Part shown: in pieces, positions 1-11,154 of the stretch
Numbering within the stretch: the stretch's first letter is position 1
Layout: each line of letters starts with the position of its first letter
Assembly (NCBI GenBank): GCA_001305055.1
Contig: BBZX01000003.1
Location: 1-64,000, forward strand
Reading direction: 5' to 3'
DNA: 64,000 nucleotides
Origin: Clostridia bacterium UC5.1-1C12
GTDB taxonomy: Bacteria; Bacillota_I; Bacilli_A; Erysipelotrichales; Erysipelotrichaceae
Notes under the pieces: generated by a model
Told to the model about the DNA's origin: nothing
The model's input: only the letters and a program-made list of their open reading frames with translations
Databases searched by the model: none
Translations under genes and position numbers: made by a program

Positions 1-3
1 AAT

Positions 4-699
4 ATTTCAATCCACGAGAGCCATACGACTCTCGACTGTAAGGAAAGAGAGGTGATAAAAGTGTTTAAAATTTCAATCCACGAGAGCCATACGACTCTGA
101 CTTAGAACATACTGCAATCAACATTCAAGAGCAATATTTCAATCCACGAGAGCCATACGACTCTCGACAGACATATTCACATTTGTTCATTGAGACAGAA
201 GAATTTCAATCCACGAGAGCCATACGACTCTCGACATAAATCGCACTTGCATTGGTGACGGTATCTCGATTTCAATCCACGAGAGCCATACGACTCTCGA
301 CTTGGAGGTGACAACATGGACCAAAAGGAAGTAAAAATTTCAATCCACGAGAGCCATACGACTCTCGACAGGTTGTTCAAATACATACCGTAACGGATTT
401 AAATTTCAATCCACGAGAGCCATACGACTCTCGACAACGTGGCAGCCACACGGTACGATACAGATAGTATTTCAATCCACGAGAGCCATACGACTCTCGA
501 CTTACGCCTAAAAATCAAGCCCTTTGCAGGGATATTTCAATCCACGAGAGCCATACGACTCTCGACAGGTTTTATGCAAAAACAAACGCCAAGTTATTAA
601 TTTCAATCCACGAGAGCCATACGACTCTCGACACGCTCGAAATATGGCACGATCGCTTACTACTAAATTTCAATCCACGAGAGCCATACGACTCTCGAC
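4..699 (-). CRISPR. Type I-C CRISPR array, 11 repeats visible
   Basis: Eleven 33-nt repeats start at 4, 70, 136, 203, 269, 337, 403, 469, 534, 600 and 667, separated by ten spacers of 32-35 nt. On the plus strand each repeat begins ATTTCAATCC and ends CTCTCGAC; read on the minus strand it ends GTGGATTGAAAT, the usual type I-C repeat 3' end. Each repeat has a CGAGAG/CTCTCG stem. The array is therefore transcribed leftwards, away from cas2, so the newest spacer is 633-666 and the oldest part runs off the window start. The repeat at 70-101 lacks one C and is 32 nt. No spacer matches elsewhere in the window by eye. Confidence 0.98.
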
Positions 700-887
700 A
701 GCAAAAATACACATAAAAAATCAAATTAATACATCAATATCGATAAATTACATGTAAATAATAAATATTATACTTTTCCTTTACATTTTTAACTTTAAAA
801 ATTTACATTTTTGCACTGATTTTGGGTGCGAATCCCCTAGGGATTTTATGTTTACTATACATTCGCACTTATGAATATGAAAGGATT
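700..887 (-). promoter_or_regulatory. CRISPR leader
   Basis: AT-rich stretch between the cas2 stop and the leader-proximal repeat, the position expected of a leader. It holds two direct copies of TTTACATTTTT (780-790 and 802-812, two helical turns apart). It also holds an 8-bp inverted repeat, GTGCGAAT at 826-833 and ATTCGCAC at 861-868, and a minus-strand TATAAT at 772-767, about 67 nt before the first repeat. Leader identity follows from position; the roles of the small repeats are inferred. Confidence 0.75.
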
Positions 888-1178
888 TCAAACAATCAAA
901 GGACTATCAAAATCAAAAGACTCTTTAATTCCGATATGTTCAACCTTGTTTTTATAATTATTACCTAAGCAATAAAATCTCAGACTGTCTTTTTCTTTGT
1001 CAATTAACTTTTCTAATATGTTTTTTACTTCTTGAAACTTTCCATAATCTAAATTGCATTCAAATACTGAATATTGTACTCTTTGTCCATAATTTAAGCA
1101 CTGTTTTGCAACATTTCTTAATCTTTTTTTACCTGCTGCAGTTTCAGTATTTACATCATAAGTTATCAATACTAACAT
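888..1178 (-). CDS. cas2: CRISPR-associated endonuclease Cas2
   Basis: 96-residue protein, normal length for Cas2. It opens MLVLITYDVNTE, with the conserved Asp of the first ferredoxin-like strand. Cas2 forms the structural core of the Cas1-Cas2 complex that integrates new spacers at the leader end of the array. It is the last gene of the leftward cas operon, 7 bp after cas1 and directly before the leader. The frame is intact. Confidence 0.96.
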   Translation of the reverse strand: MLVLITYDVNTETAAGKKRLRNVAKQCLNYGQRVQYSVFECNLDYGKFQEVKNILEKLIDKEKDSLRFYCLGNNYKNKVEHIGIKESFDFDSPLIV

Positions 1179-1185
1179 GTTTCAC

Positions 1186-2217
1186 CTACTTCCACATAAA
1201 TGGCGGATATTCATCTAAATCACCTCTAAGAAATCTTGCTAATAACATTGCTTGAACATATGGAACTAATCCCCATTCAATATTTTCATTTAAGTAAGGA
1301 TGTTTGATTTTATCCTGTTTTCGTTCTTGCCAATTTCGTAGTATTTCTTTTTTAGTCGAATCTGTCATCATTACAGCACCATTTTCTTGTTTCTCGAAGC
1401 CATTTCCATTAACAATCCTTTTATTTACTAAGGAAATAACGAATCGATCTACAAAAATAGAACGTAATTCTTCCATCATATCTAATGCCAAAGAAGCACG
1501 TCCAGGACGGTCTGTATGCATAAATCCAACATAAGGATCAAGACCCACTGACTCTAAAGCAGCTGATGTCTCATGTGCCAGTAGTGTATACACAAAGGAT
1601 AACATAGCATTCATATTGTCTAAAGGAGGACGTTTATTTCTTGAACGAAAATAAAATGAATCTTTTTGTTGAAGAATGAGTTGATCCAAAATAGAGAAAT
1701 ACATAACCGCAGCTTTACCTTCATAGCCTCGCAATTCATCTAATGAATTAACCTGTTGAACTAACGATAAACTATTCTGTAATTGCAAAACGATTTTTTC
1801 AAATTGATCTATATTAATTCTGTGACCATGATCACGCATTGTCCTTTTCACAACACTTTTTGAATTATAAATTTTCCCAATTATACAGTTTTTCGCTATA
1901 GCCAAACTTTTAAATTCATCATCAGCAACTCTATATTGTTCTCTGCGTAATACAACATTACCCCTTGTTTCTCCTGTAATACGAGCTAAAAATCTACCTG
2001 ACCGAGATAAGAAAGTAAGGGCAATGTCATTTTTAGCGCAGTAACCCATTAAAGCGGGACTGGCACCAGTATAGCCAAACGCCACAACACCATTTAGATT
2101 ATGCATTGGTACGCGAATCTTTTCCTTATCATCCTGTAATACAACAATATTCTCACCATCAAGAGAAAGATACGTATCAGAAGATGTTACATATAAGGTA
2201 TTCATTAACTTTTTCAT
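1186..2217 (-). CDS. cas1: CRISPR-associated integrase Cas1
   Basis: 343-residue intact protein, usual length for I-C Cas1. Cas1 is the metal-dependent integrase that inserts prespacers. The C-terminal half carries the family signature, with SVGLDPYVGFMH followed by TDRPGRASLALD, containing the His and Asp that complete the catalytic site with an upstream Glu. Its ATG overlaps the cas4 stop by 4 bp (ATGA-type coupling), so the two adaptation proteins are translated together. Confidence 0.97.
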   Translation of the reverse strand: MKKLMNTLYVTSSDTYLSLDGENIVVLQDDKEKIRVPMHNLNGVVAFGYTGASPALMGYCAKNDIALTFLSRSGRFLARITGETRGNVVLRREQYRVADDEFKSLAIAKNCIIGKIYNSKSVVKRTMRDHGHRINIDQFEKIVLQLQNSLSLVQQVNSLDELRGYEGKAAVMYFSILDQLILQQKDSFYFRSRNKRPPLDNMNAMLSFVYTLLAHETSAALESVGLDPYVGFMHTDRPGRASLALDMMEELRSIFVDRFVISLVNKRIVNGNGFEKQENGAVMMTDSTKKEILRNWQERKQDKIKHPYLNENIEWGLVPYVQAMLLARFLRGDLDEYPPFMWK

Positions 2218-2882
2218 ATGTTATCCTCCGTAAGCTTACGTTTAATATAAGCATTTACTGATGTTTTTTTATTTAAATCAGGTATACACATGTTTTTTAA
2301 TGAACAAGATTGACATTGTTTTGATATCTTGCCTTTAGGAGTATATTTTTTATCAAAAAATTCATGCATTTTCTTAAAAGAAATTCTAACATTTTCTCGT
2401 AATACATTATCGAAAAGGACTTCCATTCTACGCCTTGTCTCACCATAGAAAAGATATCCTTTTGGAATATCACAAACTAACATTTCTTCTAAACAAATAG
2501 CTTGAGCACACAGCTGTAAAGCATCTTCATCATGCTCTTTTGGCTTACCTCGTTTGTATTCTACAGGAATAGGTTGATATTTCCCCTCATAATTACTTAG
2601 TGGGATGCCATTTTCATCTAAGTGAAATTCAACAACATCACAATTACCGCTTATTCCTAATTCTCTTGAAAAAATAGACATGCCTCTTGTGATAATGACA
2701 TTTTTTCGTTTTTCAATCTGACTGGCATCATGTACTTTTTCATGCATGATATTGCCTGTAATCGTAAAGTAGTTCTCATCCCATTGTTGTTCGATATGAA
2801 TCAGAGCCCATTGTCTTGGACAAAACGCATAATGTTGGATTCCTGATAACATTAAAAAGTCATCTTCATTATATTCCTTCAT
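2214..2882 (-). CDS. cas4: CRISPR-associated Cas4 prespacer nuclease
   Basis: 222-residue PD-(D/E)XK nuclease with the Fe-S cluster cysteines of Cas4: one near the N terminus (YAFCPRQWAL) and three in the C-terminal QCQSCSLKNMC motif. The nuclease core shows EYKRGKPK (residues ~120-130) and QLCAQAICLEEM. In type I-C, Cas4 trims prespacers and selects PAM and orientation together with Cas1-Cas2. It overlaps the cas7 3' end by 14 bp and cas1 by 4 bp. Confidence 0.96.
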   Translation of the reverse strand: MKEYNEDDFLMLSGIQHYAFCPRQWALIHIEQQWDENYFTITGNIMHEKVHDASQIEKRKNVIITRGMSIFSRELGISGNCDVVEFHLDENGIPLSNYEGKYQPIPVEYKRGKPKEHDEDALQLCAQAICLEEMLVCDIPKGYLFYGETRRRMEVLFDNVLRENVRISFKKMHEFFDKKYTPKGKISKQCQSCSLKNMCIPDLNKKTSVNAYIKRKLTEDNI

Positions 2883-3722
2883 AAATTTCAGGTTCTAATC
2901 CTTCTAGATTATTTAATGAGATCTCATAATCCTCGAAGCATGTTGGCATAGTATCACTCTTCTCTTTAATCACTAAAGTTTTATGCACTTTTGCTGAAGA
3001 ATATTGACCACTTGGGCAATTATGTTTCCACCAATATACCTATGTACCTCCATGCTGCCTTCAGGTCTTGCCGCAGAAGCATCGTTTTCAAATAATGAAA
3101 TCAATGCTTGTTTGATTTTCTCGGCATCTTCATCTGAGAAATCTGTTTTTGTAGCCAATTGATGATTAATACTACCATAAAGTACATACAATCCAAATTC
3201 TACGCGTTGTTTATGTCCCATGGTATCAGAAGATTTTTTGCCATCTTTATTAGGTTCACTATTAGTACTTTTAGTTATCTGTGTATCAGTAACATCGATA
3301 GGTGAAACACTTACTGCAGCCTGAATGGAAACTGGACCTCGAACACCAATGGATACATTATTGTCTTTAAATGCGAAGACCTGTCCAAAACTACGTACAT
3401 CGATCCATTTGTTGCAGGCAGCCTTGGCATAAGCATCATTATCTTTTGCTTTTTGTGCTGCAGCTAATGCTGGACAATTCTTTGCTCTTTCACTCAAACT
3501 TTTATAATTATCTATGCATCTTTCGTCGGATTGAACGAAAATTTCTTCTCCCATATCTTGTAATCGATTACGGATCTTTCGTTTTTATACAGACATCGGA
3601 TATTTCACCATGTCCTTCATAATCTTCTCGTGGGCGGTTACCATTCAAAGGATCACCATTCGGATTAGCTTTTTTTGCTGTTAATAATACTGCAAATCGA
3701 TTTTGTTTGTAAATTTACTCAT
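2869..3722 (-). CDS. cas7: Cas7 (Csd2), Cascade backbone; three frameshifts as read
   Basis: Type I-C Cas7/Csd2, the RNA-binding subunit that coats the crRNA. The first residues, MSKFTNKID, start at 3722. A missing T near 3700 and an extra A near 3583 shift out and back the conserved TAKKANPNGDPLNGNRP stretch. A missing base near 3037 moves VYWWKHN and the C terminus (ending EIYEGI) to another frame. Merged length is about 285 residues, the normal Csd2 size. All three shifts are repaired by one base each, so sequencing error is more likely than decay. The start overlaps the cas8c stop by 8 bp. Confidence 0.92.
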
Positions 3723-5607
3723 TGTTGTTTTCTCCCTTATCTGCACTGCTTTCAGTGTTGCTGCCTTTCCATAAATAACTTAATTCACAATTATATCCTA
3801 GTAAAAAACGTTCATTTAAACCTTTGGCATTAGAAAAATCATCATAATCGAAAGAATTATATATTTCTTGAAATTCTTTATCGTATTTGATCTGTAAACC
3901 AAAATCTAATTTCTTTTTATATGGTTGAATACGTTGTTCTACAATTTTCCAATAATATTTTGGTTTCTTTACAACCATGTATCGATATTTATCAGAATTA
4001 GTTTCGCGTTTTCCTCTTTCTTCTTCAGTAAAAGTATCATATTCTAATTTGTGTGCAACTGCCATCAGTCTTCCATAAAGATAATCACGATTATGGTTAT
4101 TTCTGTCTAAACCCATCATAATTGATGCTCCTTTCTTGTTTTTTACTTTTTCGTTTCGTTTTTTTATTTATAAGAGCACAAGCAATATCTACAATCTTTC
4201 TTCGATTGTATGAGCTGAACGCCTGTGGCTTACATGCATTTTCAAAAGCAGCTGTCACAATATCAGGGGGAGTCTTCTTCCCTCGATGATACATGGAATA
4301 ATACGTTTAAGTGTGTCTTGCATTAATGCATCATCAACATGTAGAAAGTTATTTCTTTCAACACCATAAGCTGCTTTCACAATATCTTCGGGTTCTGGAG
4401 CTATAGGTTGATTTTTATTCATCCTGTTTTTCGTGTAACTCATTATCCAATTGCATGATAAATGCCAAGATAATAAATTATTTAAAAACGTGGAACCACT
4501 CATTTGTTGATAATAAGTAATTGATAATCTACCGGGAGTTGCAGCATTTAATCCCATAACGACGATTTGATCAGATGGATTATCTATGTCAGCATATTTA
4601 CCTCTAATAGCATTATTGACTTGCTCTGCATAATTCTCACCTAGATCAAGGGGTATATCTTCATTATCACCATATATTAATTTATAGGTGTCACTATCTA
4701 ACCAATCAGGTATTTCTTTTTCTTCAGGGTTCCAAGTAATGAGGTACATACCAAATCGACGGTAACCTTGTCGTTCTATCAACCAACGCAAAGCATTATG
4801 AGCCTTTTGAGAAGGGATGTACCCAATTGAAATAGCTTCTTCTTTCGTAGCAAAACGCCCTCTATATGTGAAACCGGAACTATCGTTACCTGAAATCAAT
4901 TTAGATTTATCACCACTGTGTCTGATTTTTGATGGCTGCTTAAATGAACAGGGTATCAATTCACCGGTAATGTAATCAAGATCATAACTTTCAAATTGAC
5001 TTAAATAATAATGGATAAAATTTTCATAAATTGCAGTATCAGTCCAAATTTCACCAGTACCTGGAGCATTTTCATCTTGAATGCGGAAGCGTACAAAGGC
5101 ATCATTTTGAGAAATGCCTGCTATTTTGACATGAGAATCTAATAAATCCTTTTCATCAAGCACAAGAAGTTCGCTACCTAGTAAATCTCTTATAACTTTT
5201 TCATCTTTCAAATAATTGTAAACGGCCCTTACATATTCATGAGCACCAGCTTGAACCCATTTCTCTAATTGGTTGATATAAGCAGAGAATTGTTCTTTTG
5301 TCTTTTTATCATTTGTATAAGTCGTATAGTCTCCGGCTATGTAACATAATTTATCACATAATGGATGGGGAGCAATTCCACTTGATCGAGTGCCTGAATC
5401 CTCAGTTACAGGAATAATTGTAACAGATTCAGCTTTTTCTACCTTCCTAGCACTTTTAAAATTACCATCCAAGTCAATAGCAATTTCAATCTGTGCATTT
5501 TGAGTTGAGTGAGCAATTGGAAGCAAAACACAGTCTTTTTGATCTTTTACCCCAATATATTTTCCTGCCTTGTCATAGGTATTATTTAGAACCTGAATCC
5601 AGCTCAT
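3715..5607 (-). CDS. cas8c: Cas8c (Csd1), large Cascade subunit; two frameshifts
   Basis: Type I-C large subunit (Csd1/Cas8c), which recognises the PAM and recruits Cas3. I place the start at MSWIQVLNN (5607), behind a strong AAGGAGGTGAT ribosome site and overlapping the cas5 end by 26 bp. The central part is intact. A missing C near 4270 and one shift near 4140 split off the C terminus, which carries the family-typical [21 protein letters not shown] stretch. Merged length is about 630 residues, normal for Csd1. Confidence 0.93.
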
Positions 5608-6346
5608 TATCATCACCTCCTTCAATTTCAAAATCATTATCAAATTCTTCAAGTCCAATAAAATTACCTTTGCCAAACTCTTTCATTTTCATTTCGCGAA
5701 TCTCTCTACGTATTGTGCATTCTTCTGGTCGGATAAACTCAATCACCCCTTTTTTCATTACCGGATGCCAAAATCTAACAGATAACTTATTTTTATCTGC
5801 TTCACAGGTTGCATCATCAGGATAAGTGAAACCATGCACCATAAGTCCAAAAGATAATTCGTCAAGATCATCATAGGCACCGATTCCTTCGTTGAAATCA
5901 CAAGGTTCAATATAGGCCTGACACTCTCTTGTGCCTAAAAAGATATCTCGGCGTCCACCTTTTTCCAGAAACCTCTTCGCAATAAAGAAATGTTTATTCT
6001 CATTTCTATCATTTGCTAGATTACTTCGATTTTCATTCCATTCAAAATGAGCCTTCACATGGTATTCAACATCCTTTAAATAAGTATAATAGGATAAAGT
6101 ATTACCACCATCATAGTTAATAGGACGTACACCTTCTGAGAATGTTTGAATTGACTTCACAATTCTCACTTTGTCTATCACCCATATAAAGGTTGGTTTC
6201 CAATAGATACTCTCCGCAATCCCTTTTAAAGCTTGATAAGTAGGTACTTGATAAGAGAATTTTTCGCCACCAACTCTTGTGATGGGGTCTGAAAATAAGG
6301 CTTTTCTACCATATACTTTAAATTCAATACTGTTTTCTTTTTTCAT
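5582..6346 (-). CDS. cas5: Cas5d (type I-C crRNA-processing endoribonuclease)
   Basis: 254-residue intact protein of the Cas5d/Dvulg family. In type I-C there is no Cas6, and Cas5d itself cuts pre-crRNA at the base of the repeat hairpin and stays bound to the 5' handle. The N terminus ([14 protein letters not shown]) and [12 protein letters not shown] (residues ~40-52) are typical. An AGGAGGCATT-ATG ribosome site precedes the start, 8 bp after cas3. Confidence 0.95.
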   Translation of the reverse strand: MKKENSIEFKVYGRKALFSDPITRVGGEKFSYQVPTYQALKGIAESIYWKPTFIWVIDKVRIVKSIQTFSEGVRPINYDGGNTLSYYTYLKDVEYHVKAHFEWNENRSNLANDRNENKHFFIAKRFLEKGGRRDIFLGTRECQAYIEPCDFNEGIGAYDDLDELSFGLMVHGFTYPDDATCEADKNKLSVRFWHPVMKKGVIEFIRPEECTIRREIREMKMKEFGKGNFIGLEEFDNDFEIEGGDDNELDSGSK

Positions 6347-6354
6347 AATGCCTC

Positions 6355-8769
6355 CTAAATGCTTAAAAATTCATGCATTCCATCAATTGTTATACCCAAC
6401 TCATCATCATAAAAGCCTGATTCTAAAGCTAATACTTTACCATCATGTATCTTCATAATAGAACCTGCTTGACATAGCTTTTCCAATTTGTTTCTGTAGA
6501 CATTAACAGTGAAACGTTGACTTTTCTTTAATAGTTTTTTAAATTTCATTAAATTCAATATTTCCATTTAAGTCTTTAATAATTCCTTCACCTTCTTTGT
6601 AGGGAACTATAACTGAGACGGTATTTTGATTTATTACAGAAAAACTGTCGCCAGCGGTTTTAAAAGCCTGATAAAATTGAAGATTTAGATTAATTTTATT
6701 TTCTTTGTTTAAAACATAGGCATCAAAGCCTTTTTTGTTTATGCAAAGTAAATCAACCATATTTGTATTTAGTTCTTTTAAAGGATAATCCATCAAGTAT
6801 CTTTGATCGTTATCAAAATAGTACCTTTGATAAAATTCATTCATTGAAGGTCTTGATAATAGATCATATTTAAATTTTTTAGGATCTTTTTGATAAATAT
6901 CTAAGACTGTTTCACTACATCTAGCACCCTTCTGAATTGACTTAAGATATGCTAAATATTCTTTTTCATAATGGAGGACATAAACATTTCCCTCCTTTCT
7001 TTCTCTATTACGATTACATCTGCCTGCTGCTTGTGCAATGCTGTCTAAGCCGGCAAAAGACCGAATCACGGATGAAAATGATAAGTCAACACCTGCTTCT
7101 ATTAAAGAAGTACTGACACAAATAAGCTTTTTGTGTCCAAGCAATTTCTTGATGTTATTGATGCAGTCTAATCGATGCTGTGGACACATGTTATTACTGA
7201 GATGGATGAGTATTATTTCTTCATCGATTTCAGAGTAGAACTCTTTTATGGCTTTAAATAATTCTGAAGCAGCGGATTTAGTGTTTAAGATTATCAGTAA
7301 ATCATTTTCTTTTTTCATTAATTCAACAGCAAATAAACAAAGTTTGTCAGTGTCAAATATTCCTTTTTTCTCAATAATATTCACACGTTTTAATTTGTTG
7401 TAAAGTTCATCGACATTAGAGATAATATCTGGTGGTTCAGACATGTGAATTTGTTTTTTGATTGTTTCATTATCAAGAACTGGTTGCGTAGCAGAACATA
7501 AAACAAGAGTGATGTTGCATACCTCATGTAAATAATTCATTGCCATATTAAAAATATGAATCATTTCAATAGGCAAAGATTGGATTTCATCAATAATGAT
7601 TACAGAATCAACTAAGCTATGAAAACGACGTATACAACTTGTTCCACCTGCGAAAAGTGTATTTAAAAATTGTACAAAAGTTGTTAGAACGATTGGACTG
7701 TACCAATTCTCTGATAAATGACGATATTCATTCAATGTTCCTTCATTGTTGAACCCATCAATATCAATATTCTCAAAAATCACATTAGAGTGATGTTCTA
7801 AAATTAAATTTTCTTGTTTAAGGGCATCTTTAAAGCATTGTGCATTTTGCTCAAGTATGCTTAGATAAGGAGCAATATAAAATATTCTATTCTTTTTATG
7901 TATCTTGGCATGATGAAGGGCATACCGCATACTGCTTAACGTTTTTGCTCCACCAGTAGGGACTGCCAACCGATAAATACCCGATGGTCTTTGTGAAAAT
8001 GATAAACACTCTTGTGATATTTGCTTTCTTAAGACAGATATTTCATCAGTGTTTTTAAACTGTAATAAATGTTTTTCTAAATGATTTATCAATAACTGCC
8101 AAGGTTGCTTAACGATAATGCTTTTATCTTCTGGACTTCGGTTGTTACAGAAAATAGCAGTGTCAATACGATCGGCATCGATCAATATGGATAATAGCAA
8201 ACGTTGCAGGTAGCCTTTTGAGAAATAGAGAGTGTCATTGCTACTTTTGTCAAATTTTTCTACTAATACTGCTACTTCTTTTTTTGCTGTTTCAAATTCC
8301 TTATCAATAGCAGACATTGATATACTACTCTGATTTAAGTTGGATATAACCTCATCATAGTCTAAGCTTTCCAAGTCATTAATTCTTCGCCCAAACTGAT
8401 TGATACCTTTGGGTGATATGCAATCATTTAATCCATGATGTGACAGAATTGAATAGGCGATAAGTTGAGCTGTAAATTTTTGAATGGAATCGTTTTGATA
8501 ATATCTTTGATAGATGAAGATAGCTCCTGCAGAACTGTGATTCAGTGTTGTCTCAACTTCTTTGTACTATTAGCAGCATTTTTAATATAGACTTCAAAAG
8601 CTTTTCGCCATTTACCTAAATCATGAAAAAGACCAGCAAGATAAGAAAGCGAGCCGAGACCTAAAGGTTCACCTAATTGACGAGCAATTTCAGCAACCCC
8701 ATTCAAATGCTCTAGAACTGTTTGTTGTTTTATATGACCGTCAGAACTGATTAGTATATGGGCAATCAT
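6355..8769 (-). CDS. cas3: Cas3 helicase-nuclease; two frameshifts
   Basis: Effector nuclease-helicase that shreds Cascade-bound DNA. The start at 8769 follows AGGAGGGG. HD nuclease: [14 protein letters not shown] (about residue 48) and, after a one-base shift near 8545, [11 protein letters not shown]2 helicase: [12 protein letters not shown] (Walker A with Ala in place of the third Gly), [17 protein letters not shown], and [12 protein letters not shown] second shift near 6545 separates the C-terminal domain ([18 protein letters not shown], ending MHEFLSI). Merged length is about 800 residues, normal for I-C Cas3. First gene of the leftward cas operon. Confidence 0.94.
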
Positions 8770-9099
8770 AAATATTTCCCCTCCTATTTTTATATATGAT
8801 ACTACTATGAAGTATTCAAATAAAACTAGGTAAAATTACAATGATTAAGAGGTTTAAATTATTATTAATTATTATGTAAAAGATTTCTTTCATTAAAACC
8901 ATTTGAATATGGTTTTAAATGAAACAAATATCTTACAACATGTCATATGCAATACGCATTTTTTAAATCCACAGGGTAGGGTTTCCTGACACCTTAATTA
9001 TAACATATGGAATAATTAATTCAATGCTTATTGTATATAAAATTTTTCTTGTAGATAATTTTACATAAAAGCATTATAATGTATTTAATAGGTGAACAT
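8770..9099. promoter_or_regulatory. Divergent control region between cas3 and the defence-like operon
   Basis: 330-bp AT-rich region with no gene. It holds a near-perfect 15-bp inverted repeat (TTTCATTAAAACCAT at 8888-8902 and its partner at 8909-8924), extendable with interruptions to about 8878-8934. A second inverted repeat pairs TTAATTAT (8994-9001) with ATAATTAA (9012-9019). A plus-strand TATAAT lies at 9075-9080, 20 bp before the mazG-like ATG. Symmetry between divergent operons suggests shared regulation; hairpin or terminator function is an alternative. Confidence 0.55.
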
Positions 9100-9414
9100 A
9101 TGGACAAAGTAAAAGCGAAAATTAAACAATTTAATGAAGAACGAGATTGGGGTCGATTCCATACTCCTGAAAATCTAGCCAAATCAATTGTAATTGAATC
9201 AGGAGAATTACTAGAATGTTTCCAATGGGGAGCTGAATTCAGTAAGGACGCAGTTTGTGAAGAACTAGCTGACGTTATGAATTATTGTGTTTTGTTAGCA
9301 GATAAATTAAATGTAGATATGGAAGAAATAATGATGGCTAAAATAGTTAAAAACGAAGATAAATATCCAGTAAGTAAGTGTAAAGGAAGCAGCAAAAAGT
9401 ATACAGAATTATAA
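9100..9414 (+). CDS. MazG-like nucleotide pyrophosphohydrolase
   Basis: About 104 residues from MDKVKAKI, chosen over an ATG 21 bp upstream because AGGTGAAC precedes it. All-alpha NTP-pyrophosphatase of the MazG/dCTPase type: EESGE-like ESGELLECFQW (residues ~33-43) and EELADVMNYCVLLADKL (~53-69) give the four acidic metal ligands EXXE and EXXD. The family hydrolyses (d)NTPs to NMPs. It is the first of four tightly spaced genes whose other members are two helicase-nucleases and a Nudix enzyme, so a nucleotide-depletion or signal-removal role in defence is inferred, not shown. Confidence 0.85.
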   Translation: MDKVKAKIKQFNEERDWGRFHTPENLAKSIVIESGELLECFQWGAEFSKDAVCEELADVMNYCVLLADKLNVDMEEIMMAKIVKNEDKYPVSKCKGSSKKYTEL

Positions 9415-9427
9415 GGAGAAGAAAGGT

Positions 9428-11132
9428 ATGGGGAAGATAACAACTTTTCAATTTAATACAAATGAATTAGAGCGAATTAAAAAAATGCAATGTGGGACAA
9501 ATTGGCCGGTAGTTTATATTATAAACAACCAAAAGGAAGCGTATATTGGCGAAACAGGCAATGCTTTGATGCGTTTTAAGCAGCATTTGAAAGATAATGA
9601 AAGAATCAAATTAAATCAGGTAAATATAATCTATGATGAGAAATTCAATAAATCAGCGTGCTTGGATATTGAATCGCTTTTAATATTGTATATGTCTGCC
9701 GATGGAAAATATAAATTACAAAATGGGAATGTAGGTCAAAGCAGGAGTCATAATTATTACCAAAGAGAGTATTATTTAAATAAATTTAATGAAATATGGT
9801 TAAGCTTACAACACAAGGGCTTGGTTGATAATGATTTAGTAAGTATATCTAACTCCGATCTGTTTAAATTTTCACCATATAAGAAATTGACAGAAGATCA
9901 ATATAACGTTGTATATTATATTCTTAACGATTTGTTTAAGAAGGTACAAAAGAACGAATCAGCCGCTTTTATTGTAAATGGTGGCGCTGGAACAGGTAAA
10001 ACAGTTCTTGCCATTTTCCTAATGAAGTTGATCGTTGATGTTATGTCAAAAGAAGTTACTCAAAGTTATTTAGACTATTTGGAAGATAACGAGCTTTATG
10101 AAGAAGGCTTTCTAGATGCCTTGTTAAGCTTGAAAAATAAGAATAACTTCAAAATAGCACTTGTTATCCCAATGACATCATTGAGAAAAACATTAAAAAC
10201 AGTTTTTAAGTCTATTAAGGGTTTAAAGCCTTCTATGGTGATCGGTCCTAGTGATGTATTAAAGTCTGATTATGATTTGTTAATTGTTGATGAAGCGCAT
10301 CGTTTAAAACGTAGGGTGAATTTATCTGGTTATGGTCAATTTGATAAGAATAATGAATTTCTTGGGTTGGGAAAAGAAGGGACTGAGCTAGATTGGATAT
10401 TAAAATGCAGTAAGTATCAAATCATGTTTACGATAAAACACAAAGTGTTAAGCCAACGGATGTGCGTAGAGTGAGTTTTGAGCGTATCGATGAACAAGAA
10501 GAGTCATTTCAATACAATTTGATTTCGCAATTACGTGTTGAGGGTGGTATAGAATATATGGAGTATATCGAAAAAATATTGAATTCAATGAGAAGTATAG
10601 CGCCAAAGCAATTTAAAGGATATGATTTGCGAATTTTTGATGACATTCAAGACATGATTGAAAGTATTAAGCAAAAGGATTCCCAGTTAGAGTTATGTCG
10701 TAATGTAGCAGGTTATGCATGGAAGTGGCAAACAAAGGGTTTAACATACGATGAAATCATTTCTAAAGGATTATGTGATATAGAAATAAATAATATGAAA
10801 TTAATATGGAATACAGTAGGTCAAGATTGGGTTAATTCTAAACATGCTATTGATGAAATAGGGTGTATCCATACAGTGCAGGGTTATGATCTTAATTATG
10901 CAGGGGTGATTTTGGCCCAGAGATAACTTATGATGAAGATGAAGAAAGAATAAGAATTAGAAAAGAAAACTATCATGATATGAATGGGAGCAGAGGGATT
11001 CAGGATGAGAATGAATTGAATGAATATATTATTAACATATACAAGGTTCTAATGACTAGAGGAATTAAAGGCACGTATATTTATGTATGTGATGAAAAAT
11101 TAAAACGATATTTCAAGAAGTACATTGGATAA
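9428..11132 (+). CDS. GIY-YIG nuclease fused to DUF2075 (Schlafen-3-type) helicase; two frameshifts
   Basis: About 568 residues after merging. The N-terminal GIY-YIG-like domain has VVYII at ~27, AYIGET at ~37 and an Arg in MRFKQH. It is followed by a P-loop helicase of the DUF2075 type: GGAGTGKTVLAI (~184) and LLIVDEAHRLKR (~284). The C terminus ends YIYVCDEKLKRYFKKYIG. A missing T near 10428 and a missing G near 10915 (restoring GVILGPEITYDEDEE) break the frame. The fusion is known from predicted defence loci. It lies 13 bp after the MazG-like gene with a GGAGAAGAAAGG ribosome site. Substrate unknown. Confidence 0.82.
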
Positions 11133-11154
11133 AAAATATAAAGGAGCTAATGTT

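Noticed and set aside
524..757. ORFs across the CRISPR array
   Set aside because: They translate the repeat units themselves (recurring NPREPYDSR-type residues) and are not genes.
3371..3622. Plus-strand ORF of 83 codons within the cas7 region
   Set aside because: It lies antisense to cas7, has no ribosome site and no recognisable domain; cas7 continues through it on the other strand.
2869..8769. cas7, cas8c and cas3 as decayed pseudogenes
   Set aside because: Each break is a single base that restores a full conserved protein, and the same error type hits rpsR and ispD. Read error is the simpler explanation, though real decay cannot be fully excluded without polished reads.
8971..8993. GC-richer patch in the divergent spacer as a degenerate CRISPR repeat
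   Set aside because: No match to the repeat beyond short stretches and no spacing pattern.
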